From: Planctomycetota bacterium
GTDB lineage: Bacteria > Planctomycetota > Planctomycetia > Pirellulales > Lacipirellulaceae
Assembly (NCBI GenBank): GCA_024278035.1
Contig: JAJRUA010000080.1
Coordinates: forward strand, 1-5,210
Reading direction: 5' to 3'
DNA length: 5,210 bases
Each line of letters opens with the position of its first letter. Positions within the stretch are counted from its first letter, which is position 1. Position numbers and translations under genes: made by a program. Below, in pieces: positions 1-3,940 of the stretch. The notes below the pieces were generated by a model. The model ran no database searches and was not told where the DNA came from. It saw nothing but the letters and a program-made list of their open reading frames with translations.

Positions 1-43
1 TGACGGGGGGCGCAGAGTAAAAAGTCGGTATCGCCCCATGTCA
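1..43 (+). other. Imperfect hairpin at the window edge
   Basis: Bases 1-12 can pair with 32-43: eleven pairs including one G-T wobble, with a single G/A mismatch, around a 19-base loop. The core is GGGGCG against CGCCCC. No T-run follows, so this is not a canonical intrinsic terminator. It may be the 3'-end structure of an unseen gene to the left, or chance in G/C-rich sequence. Confidence 0.3.
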
Positions 44-61
44 TTATCGAAGCCTCCACAT

Positions 62-144
62 TGTGAGCGGATTGGCGCTAGCCACCGGTCTATCAGAGAG
101 GGCGTCACTCTTGGCTGCCGATGGCTAGCGCCGATTCGCTCACA
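62..144 (+). repeat. Long inverted repeat (23-bp stem) downstream of efpL
   Basis: Arm 62-84 pairs with arm 122-144 over 23 positions with no mismatch if two G-T wobbles are allowed (70/136 and 73/133). After one mismatch (85/121) pairing continues for four more positions (86-89 with 117-120, one more wobble). The apical loop is 90-116. The arms contain the palindromic core GGCGCTAGCC / GGCTAGCGCC. It begins 26 bases beyond the efpL stop codon, where a terminator of the leftward operon would be expected, but there is no T-run on either side. It could be a bidirectional 3'-end structure between convergent genes, or a copy of a dispersed intergenic repeat. The structure is seen directly; the function is inferred. 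Confidence 0.8.
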
Positions 145-169
145 CTCAAGGATGCCGAAATGAATGTTC

Positions 170-733
170 TTATGCCCGGCCCAGGAACTCGCCGGTGCGC
201 GTATCGACCTTAATCACTTCTCCTTCGGCCAAGTACTCTGGCGCCTGGACCTGAACGCCCGACTCGAGCGTCACGGGCTTCGTCCGTCCGGTCGCGCTGT
301 TGCCTTTGACGCCCGGATCGCACTGCGTGATTTTGAGATGCACGGTCGTCGGGAGGCTGATGCCGACGCACTCGTCGTTGTAAATGAGGGCCAACATCCC
401 TTCGAGCCCCTCGGCAACGTACTTCATTTCTTCTTGAACATCTTCCAAGAGAATCGAGTACTGCTCGAAAGTCTCGCTATCCATCAGGTGGACCGACTCC
501 TGGTCGGTGAACATGATGGTCACCTCACGCTTGCTGAAGTCGGCATCTTCGAGAACCTCGGTCCCTTTGAGCGTGATATCGACCTTGTTCTTGGTGACCA
601 GATTCCTGGCACGGAACTTGTAGAGTGTCGCTCCACCCCGGGCAGACGGGGACTGCACGGTCATGCTCTCAATGAGACAGGGAGCACCGTTTTGGACAAC
701 AATCGTGCCAGGCTTGGCTTCTTTGGCGAGCAT
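170..733 (-). CDS. efpL: Elongation factor P-like protein, EfpL/YeiP type
   Basis: This 187-residue protein is a three-domain EF-P paralogue that binds ribosomes between the P and E sites and relieves stalling at proline-rich and related motifs. The N-terminal KOW-like domain spans about residues 1-62, followed by two OB folds at about 66-128 and 130-187. The loop QSPSARGGATLYK (27-39) matches the EfpL/YeiP signature rather than the modified-lysine loop of classic EF-P (PGKGQA type). R32 aligns with the tip Arg33 of E. coli YeiP, so no lysine modification should be needed. The C-terminal region KPVTLESGVQVQAPEYL (152-168) and the final GEFLGRA are also YeiP-like. The ATG at 731-733 places the loop within one residue of E. 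coli numbering, which supports this start. There is no Shine-Dalgarno; the leader is C/T-rich. It is probably the last gene of the proC operon. Stop is TAA. The older name for the symbol is yeiP. Confidence 0.93.
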   Translation of the reverse strand: MLAKEAKPGTIVVQNGAPCLIESMTVQSPSARGGATLYKFRARNLVTKNKVDITLKGTEVLEDADFSKREVTIMFTDQESVHLMDSETFEQYSILLEDVQEEMKYVAEGLEGMLALIYNDECVGISLPTTVHLKITQCDPGVKGNSATGRTKPVTLESGVQVQAPEYLAEGEVIKVDTRTGEFLGRA

Positions 734-779
734 AAAACAACGGGGGAGGGGGGGACGTGGAAAAGGGAAAGAGGCTTTG
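734..779 (-). promoter_or_regulatory. C/T-rich, Shine-Dalgarno-free leader of efpL
   Basis: On the coding strand the 46-base gap between the acidic unknown gene and efpL is strongly pyrimidine-rich, with a near-continuous C run opposite the G-runs at 742-746 and 748-754. No purine-rich ribosome binding site is possible close to the ATG. Translation may rely on coupling to the upstream gene, on ribosomal protein S1, or on an unstructured leader. The base composition is observed; the mechanism is inferred. Confidence 0.4.
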
Positions 780-1538
780 CTAAATCAAAACTTCACCGGC
801 AGCCGGGTCGATCGGCAAACCTTCGGTCAGGCGGGCGAGCGCTTCGACAACCGTTATCAAACTGGCCGGGTCGAGGCCTTCGGCGGCGAACGCTTCGTCG
901 GCCCAATCGGCGTCGTCGCCACTTGAGGTATCGCCGAAGTCGGCACCACCCAAACTGCTTCCCAGACGCTCGAAGTGCATCACGTCGAGCCGAGCATCGG
1001 CACGAAGGAGCTGGGCAAGTTGGCTGCCGTCAATTTCGTTTTGCAATGTCTTGGCGAGTTCCGTCGACTGCTCGCTGACGGCGTCGCCCGATTCGTAGCT
1101 GATCTCCAGCGCCGCGTTGTCCTCGGGCGCTTGGACCAGGACCGATTGGAAACGGCCATCCTCGTCCGCTAGGAGGTTCTCGATCCGCAGACGCGGGTCG
1201 GCCTCGCCGATGGCCGCCTCGACTTGGGTGAGTGTCGGACGGGTCTCTTGGCTGAAGAGGACGAAATAGGTTTCGCGCCAAGCGAGTTGGCCATCGCTCG
1301 CCTCGGGCGAAACGCCTACGTTCGGGTCGTCGCTCAAAGGAAGGGGGGCGTCCGTTTCCTCTTCGATGCCCACGCCTTCATCAACGCCCCAGGGGTCGGC
1401 ATCGGGCGATTCTTCCTGAAAGCCATCGGGCAGATCGTCCTCTTCCGAGGGGGCGCCGGCCGACTCGGCCCGTTTCAGGAACTCGTCGGCCGCATCGCCA
1501 ACGTATTCATCGTCAAAATCAAAATCTTCTTCGTACAT
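780..1538 (-). CDS. Acidic conserved-looking protein of unknown function
   Basis: I do not recognise a named family; the style suggests a planctomycete-restricted conserved protein. It has 252 residues and is strongly acidic. Residues 1-85 are low-complexity, rich in Asp, Glu and Pro, with DFDFDDEY near the start, and are likely disordered. A probable folded core follows at about 86-193, beginning WRETYFVLFSQ (87-97). Its alternating hydrophobic pattern (RPTLTQVEAAIGEAD, then FQSVLVQAPED and ALEISYESG) suggests an alpha/beta fold. Residues 196-222 are another acidic linker, and the tail LDPASLITVVEALARL (222-237) looks helical. There is no signal peptide or membrane segment, so it should be cytoplasmic. 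It sits 79 bases after the 77-residue gene and 46 bases before efpL, in the same direction, which implies co-transcription. The ATG at 1536-1538 has no clear Shine-Dalgarno. A role around the ribosome or in proline metabolism would be guesswork. Confidence 0.82.
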   Translation of the reverse strand: MYEEDFDFDDEYVGDAADEFLKRAESAGAPSEEDDLPDGFQEESPDADPWGVDEGVGIEEETDAPLPLSDDPNVGVSPEASDGQLAWRETYFVLFSQETRPTLTQVEAAIGEADPRLRIENLLADEDGRFQSVLVQAPEDNAALEISYESGDAVSEQSTELAKTLQNEIDGSQLAQLLRADARLDVMHFERLGSSLGGADFGDTSSGDDADWADEAFAAEGLDPASLITVVEALARLTEGLPIDPAAGEVLI

Positions 1539-1543
1539 TTTTA

Positions 1544-1626
1544 CAGTCGGTTTCGGAGTCCAGTCAGGGTTCAGTCTTTTCTAGCTGTGTTTTTCATTTA
1601 CTTACCAGTCTTGCCCCTTACCAGTC
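1544..1626 (-). repeat. Cluster of five GACTG pentamers in the leader of the 252-residue gene
   Basis: CAGTC on the plus strand (GACTG on the coding strand) starts at 1544, 1561, 1572, 1606 and 1622, five times in 83 bases where chance predicts well under one. Three of them extend to CAGTCTT. The last two belong to the 13-base direct repeat at 1601-1629. Spacings are 17, 11, 34 and 16. The cluster may be a regulatory binding array or the remains of slippage duplications. Confidence 0.6.
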
Positions 1627-1629
1627 TTG
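1601..1629 (-). repeat. 13-bp direct repeat over the stop codon of the 77-residue gene
   Basis: CTTACCAGTCTTG occurs at 1601-1613 and again at 1617-1629, separated by CCC. On the coding strand the upstream copy encodes the final Gln-Asp-Trp and the TAA stop; the second copy follows 16 bases later in another frame. This looks like a short tandem duplication after the gene end that leaves the protein unchanged. Confidence 0.85.
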
Positions 1630-1851
1630 ATCGTCGGGGGGGCCGAGGCCTCCTTGCCAGGCTTCCAGTTTTTTTAGGAGTTCGTCTCGTTCCGACTCTT
1701 TGGCCCAAAGGGACTCTTCTTGCTCAAGGCGAATTTCGTAGTAGCCTTCGCGGGTGCAGTCTTCTTCACCACAAAAATGGGGCGTGGCGGCAGCCCACAT
1801 CACTCGGTAGAGGGGCACCTGCTTGTCGTCGATTCGGCAGAGGATGGACAT
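1618..1851 (-). CDS. Small protein of unknown function with a Cys pair and helical tail
   Basis: No named family is recognised. The protein has 77 residues. The N-terminal part contains C5 and the segment PHFCGEEDC (24-32) with H25, C27 and C32, a spacing that could bind a metal or form a half zinc-finger, although a full four-ligand set is not obvious. Residues 38-66 are charged and heptad-like (IRLEQEESLWAKESERDELL), predicting a helix or short coiled coil. The tail GPPDDQDW carries one Pro-Pro. It has no signal peptide. It lies 74 bases downstream of proC and 79 bases upstream of the acidic unknown, in the same direction, so it is likely an operon member. The ATG at 1849-1851 is preceded by a C/T tract and no Shine-Dalgarno. 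The stop TAA lies inside a duplicated 13-base segment. It is judged real because it fills an operon slot and has a protein-like composition. Confidence 0.72.
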   Translation of the reverse strand: MSILCRIDDKQVPLYRVMWAAATPHFCGEEDCTREGYYEIRLEQEESLWAKESERDELLKKLEAWQGGLGPPDDQDW

Positions 1852-1893
1852 GTGTAAAAAAGGGGAGGGAAGGGAAGGGCGGAAGGGGGCGTT
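1852..1893 (-). promoter_or_regulatory. Pyrimidine tract and G-quadruplex-like run before the 77-residue gene
   Basis: On the plus strand the G-runs at 1862-1865, 1867-1869, 1872-1874, 1877-1879 and 1885-1889 are joined by loops of 1, 2, 2 and 5 bases, meeting the usual four-run G-quadruplex pattern. That strand is the template for the leftward operon, so the mRNA leader is almost pure C/T and lacks a Shine-Dalgarno. Possible effects are polymerase pausing after proC or S1-assisted initiation; both are inferred. Confidence 0.5.
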
Positions 1894-1919
1894 GGGTTAC
1901 CTTTTCCCATTTCAATCGG

Positions 1920-1945
1920 CCCATTTCAGCAGCCCATTTCAGCAG
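1920..1945 (-). repeat. Perfect 13-bp tandem duplication over the proC stop codon
   Basis: CCCATTTCAGCAG occurs at 1920-1932 and immediately again at 1933-1945; a shorter relative, CCCATTTCA, lies at 1906-1914. On the coding strand the first copy encodes the end of ProC (Ala-Glu-Met-Gly), and the TGA stop used by proC lies in the second copy, which is read in a shifted frame. Confidence 0.9.
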
Positions 1946-2741
1946 CTCGTTGGGCGGCGGTCATAACGGCTTCGGACAAGGCTGCTCGTAGGCCACGCCT
2001 CTCCAGTTCGCCAAGGCCGGCGATCGTGGTGCCAGCGGGGCTGGCGACGGCGTCGCGCAAGGCAGCCGGGTGCTGGCCCGTGGAGAGGACCATCTCTGCC
2101 GCACCGGCCACCGTCCTAGCAGCCAACTCGGCTGCCAATTCTCGGGGTAAACCGGCTCGGACACCACCGTCGGCCATCGCCTCAATCACAGTATAGACAA
2201 AAGCGGGCCCCGAGCCAGAAAGGCCTGTTACGGCATCCAGTTGCTGCTCGGTCGTTTGGACGGCGAAACCGACGGCCGAGAGCAGTGAGTGAACTGTCTC
2301 AGCCTGGGCGGCGGAGGCGTTCTTGCTGAGGGCATAACAACAAACTCCTTGGCCAACGAGGCAGGGCGTGTTGGGCATCACACGGATCACCGGCACGCCC
2401 TTCGGCACCCAGGACTCGAGCTGTAAGAGCGTCGTTCCAGCGGCGATCGAGACGACCACCGTGTCGGCGGTCAGCTTGCTAGACGCCGCTTCCAGAGCCT
2501 GCTGGACATACGCCTGCTTTACAGCGATGAACAGGACGTTGGCCGCCTCGGCGACGGCCGCTTCGGAACCCAAGAGCTGGACGGCCTCACCCACTCGTTC
2601 GCAGAACCGCCCACCAGCAGCCGCGTAGGGGTCGTAAGCGGCGATTCGTTCAGCAGGGACCAAACCGGCCCCGGTCCAGCCAGCCGCCAAGGCTTGGGCC
2701 ATTTGGCCTGCTCCTAAGAATCCTACGGTGCCGTCGGTCAT
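1926..2741 (-). CDS. proC: Pyrroline-5-carboxylate reductase
   Basis: This cytoplasmic enzyme catalyses the last step of proline synthesis, reducing 1-pyrroline-5-carboxylate to L-proline with NAD(P)H. Its 271 residues are the normal family length. The N-terminal Rossmann motif is GFLGAGQMAQAL (7-18), followed by FIAVKQAYV (71-79), where the family usually has Val-Lys-Pro, so Q76 replaces the common Pro. IRVMPNTPCLVGQG (119-132) is the conserved nucleotide- and substrate-site loop. The C-terminal dimerisation domain has AVTGLSGSGPAFVY (170-183) and the P5CR signature around VASPAGTTIAGLGELE (232-247). The ATG at 2739-2741 places the Rossmann glycine loop at the usual distance from the N-terminus; no Shine-Dalgarno is visible. 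It is probably the first gene of the leftward four-gene unit. Its TGA stop lies within a 13-base tandem duplication, so the last residue or two are probably recent. Confidence 0.96.
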   Translation of the reverse strand: MTDGTVGFLGAGQMAQALAAGWTGAGLVPAERIAAYDPYAAAGGRFCERVGEAVQLLGSEAAVAEAANVLFIAVKQAYVQQALEAASSKLTADTVVVSIAAGTTLLQLESWVPKGVPVIRVMPNTPCLVGQGVCCYALSKNASAAQAETVHSLLSAVGFAVQTTEQQLDAVTGLSGSGPAFVYTVIEAMADGGVRAGLPRELAAELAARTVAGAAEMVLSTGQHPAALRDAVASPAGTTIAGLGELERRGLRAALSEAVMTAAQRAAEMGC

Positions 2742-2796
2742 TTTGGTGCTCGTTTGCAGTCGTTATCAAGTTCGATACGGGCTAAAAGCTTCTTCT

Positions 2797-2825
2797 ATGC
2801 TAAGCCAAGCTCGCAGGGGCCACAA
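2797..2825 (-). promoter_or_regulatory. Weak sigma70-like promoter candidate for proC operon
   Basis: Read leftward, TTGTGG (2820-2825) and TAGCAT (2797-2802) are separated by 17 bases, matching three and four of the six consensus positions. Transcription would start near 2790, giving a leader of about 50 bases before proC. The match is weak and was chosen partly for its position. Confidence 0.25.
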
Positions 2826-2857
2826 TCGCGGCTTTTAGTGGTTTTGAAGCAAGGGAG

Positions 2858-2890
2858 GCGAGCCCGTGGGCGTCAGCGACCGGAGTGAGG
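2858..2890 (+). repeat. Degenerate dispersed-repeat copy, left of exported-protein gene
   Basis: The segment starts GCGAGC, continues through GTGGGCGT and AGC, and ends ACCG then GTGAGG. The same order of blocks recurs at 3595-3626 with small indels. It includes the small palindrome GCCCGTGGGC at 2862-2871. This suggests two diverged members of one intergenic repeat family. Confidence 0.45.
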
Positions 2891-3048
2891 GAGCCCTGAG
2901 TCGATGAGGCAGGCATCCGCCGTAAAAAAACTCCGGTCCCGTGTTTCCGAAAAAACAGCGCTCGCGGCTCGCCTGCAAAACGGTCTGGACACCCTTTGAT
3001 GGGTCTGCGATCCTCCGCTGCCCTTTACAGCGATCCCCAGTTGTTGCC

Positions 3049-3054
3049 GGAGAG
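3049..3054 (+). promoter_or_regulatory. Shine-Dalgarno for the exported-protein gene
   Basis: GGAGAG lies nine bases before the ATG at 3064. It is the best ribosome binding site in the window and supports the internal ATG, in front of a signal peptide, over the GTG at 2941. Confidence 0.65.
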
Positions 3055-3063
3055 AAAATTATT

Positions 3064-3537
3064 ATGGCTGCTAATCGTTTGTCGATCCGATATAACCTGG
3101 CCGTTTTGGCCCTTTTGCTAATGCCCGCGGTCTGCCTAGCAGCGGAGCCGGTGGCGGATAGCAAGCCGATGGTCGATTCCCCCTTGTTCCAACTTGGGTG
3201 GCCCAAGATGGAAATGCCGAAGCTCTCGTGGAAACCGTGGGGCAATGGCGAGAAGACCCCTACGACGACTACTCCCAAAGAGAACCCCATCTCCGGTGCT
3301 TTGGATAAAGTGGCGGGCGCTTCACGAAAAGCTGCCGACGGGGTCCGCAATGCGTGGGGCTCCGCTATCCGTAAAATACCCTCCTTCGGTGGCGAACAAA
3401 ATCGTTCGCAACCGATCGCCAAGTCCGAGGGCCCCGGCTTTTGGGCACGTCTGTTTGGCCCCCAGGAAGAGCCCCGAGGCTCGGAGACGGTCTCCGAGTT
3501 TCTCGCTCAAGAACGCCTTGGTACGACTCGCCGTTAG
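3064..3537 (+). CDS. Small secreted protein of unknown function
   Basis: The protein has 157 residues and no recognised family. Residues 1-26 form a classic Sec signal peptide: basic N-terminus with R5 and R9, hydrophobic core NLAVLALLLMPAV (11-23), and likely signal peptidase I cleavage after CLA (24-26). C24 is not in a proper lipobox. The mature part begins with a short Trp/Met/Pro-rich stretch GWPKMEMPKLSWKPWG (45-60), then a Thr/Pro linker (65-75) and a probable amphipathic helix SGALDKVAGASRKAADGVRNA (77-97). It ends with FWARLFGP (126-133) and TVSEFLAQERL (142-152), both conserved-looking. The mature chain is net basic, so it may contact the cell surface, peptidoglycan or nucleic acid; this is inference. 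The start is fixed by the signal peptide and the GGAGAG site. It lies alone between two repeat-bearing spacers, divergent from proC and 403 bases before apgM. Confidence 0.78.
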   Translation: MAANRLSIRYNLAVLALLLMPAVCLAAEPVADSKPMVDSPLFQLGWPKMEMPKLSWKPWGNGEKTPTTTTPKENPISGALDKVAGASRKAADGVRNAWGSAIRKIPSFGGEQNRSQPIAKSEGPGFWARLFGPQEEPRGSETVSEFLAQERLGTTRR

Positions 3538-3594
3538 AGACGGAGGAAAATACAAAGTCAGCGGGTCGCCCAGGTTGCCGAAGGCATAGGATTG

Positions 3595-3626
3595 GCGAGC
3601 GGTGGGCGTAAGCCTACCGATGAACC
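3595..3626 (+). repeat. Degenerate dispersed-repeat copy, right of exported-protein gene
   Basis: This begins GCGAGC like the copy at 2858-2890. Its centre is a compact hairpin: GGTGGGC (3601-3607), loop GTAA, GCCTACC (3612-3618), seven pairs with one G-T wobble. Hairpins of this GGGCGTAAGCC kind are, from memory, common in planctomycete intergenic DNA; that point needs a search. Confidence 0.5.
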
Positions 3627-3659
3627 TATGGACCGATACGCGAGCAAAACAACAAGCCG

Positions 3660-3694
3660 CCCATCGGAAGGCTGAGGTTTAGCCGACGGATGGG
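3660..3694 (+). repeat. Imperfect inverted repeat
   Basis: Arm 3660-3673 pairs with 3681-3694 at eleven of fourteen positions around the seven-base loop GAGGTTT. The ends are CCCATC and GATGGG, and the inner ends are GGCT and AGCC. No T-run follows. It is probably a repeat relic related to the neighbouring elements; a terminator for the exported-protein gene is less likely because it begins more than 120 bases after the stop. Confidence 0.55.
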
Positions 3695-3732
3695 GGCGCT
3701 GGGCGTATAGTTTACTATCGCCTACGGCAATA

Positions 3733-3769
3733 ATCCGCGTTCATCCGCTTGATCCGCGTTTATCCGCGT
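3733..3769 (+). repeat. Short tandem array of ATCCGCGT units
   Basis: ATCCGCGT or ATCCGCTT starts at 3733, 3743, 3752 and 3762, a period of 9-10 bases, and a decayed ATCCGGCA follows at 3779. The period is close to one DNA helical turn. Similar ATCCGCGTT arrays are, from memory, scattered between genes in diverse environmental bacteria. It is too short and has no spacers, so it is not a CRISPR. Confidence 0.75.
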
Positions 3770-3940
3770 CTAATTCTTATCCGGCATTCTACCGCAGCTT
3801 GCTCGTGGGGGCCGTGGGTGGTGGGACTTGTTGTCGAGCCCCCAGATAGGGAGGATTGGTAGTTGGGGCTCTGCCGACTGGTCGTGAACGACCCGGCTCT
3901 CAGCTTGCCCTCACAAATTTTCCTTTAACCTCTGCGACCG

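Larger units (their letters stand above)
2742..3063. other. Divergent intergenic region between proC and the exported-protein gene
   Basis: I find no convincing gene in these 322 bases. The region should hold the promoter of the leftward operon and one for the rightward gene. It contains an 8-bp inverted repeat, CTAAAAGC at 2782-2789 and GCTTTTAG at 2831-2838, which brackets the candidate proC promoter and could be an operator or a stem with a 41-base loop. It also contains a degenerate repeat copy at 2858-2890. An open frame starting with GTG at 2941 runs into the exported-protein gene, but its extra 41 residues precede a clear signal peptide and are rejected. Confidence 0.6.
3538..3940. other. 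Repeat-rich intergenic region upstream of apgM
   Basis: No convincing gene is seen in these 403 bases; frames that cross it have no family likeness. It holds a degenerate repeat at 3595-3626, a large imperfect inverted repeat at 3660-3694, a short tandem array at 3733-3769, and a 7-bp stem (3806-3812 with 3838-3844, 25-base loop, no T-run). The apgM promoter should lie in its right part, but I see no strong sigma70 match. The 20 bases before the apgM ATG contain no Shine-Dalgarno. Confidence 0.6.

Noticed and set aside
170..733. Classic EF-P (efp) instead of EfpL
   Set aside because: The domain I loop reads SPSARGGATLYK with Arg at the tip, as in YeiP/EfpL, not the PGKGQA-type loop with a modifiable Lys.
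164..1078. 304-codon open frame on the plus strand
   Set aside because: It lies opposite efpL and the acidic unknown gene, and its translation is an Arg-rich shadow with no family likeness. The opposite strand encodes an unmistakable EfpL.
1224..1991. 255-codon open frame on the plus strand
   Set aside because: It crosses the antisense of three leftward genes and their gaps, including the G-run region read as Gly/Arg/Lys low complexity. No start site or recognisable domain.
2941..3063. N-terminal extension of the secreted protein from a GTG at 2941
   Set aside because: The added 41 residues would bury a standard signal peptide, and the ATG at 3064 has its own GGAGAG site nine bases upstream.
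2835..3422. 195-codon leftward open frame between proC and the secreted-protein gene
   Set aside because: It overlaps the signal-peptide gene on the opposite strand, has atypical composition and no visible domain, and covers a likely promoter region.
3733..3786. Possible CRISPR repeats
   Set aside because: The units are only 8-10 bases, directly adjacent and without unique spacers; there are no cas genes in the window.
3806..3844. 7-bp stem as a terminator before apgM
   Set aside because: The loop is 25 bases, no T-run follows, and it lies nearly 270 bases beyond the upstream gene's stop codon.
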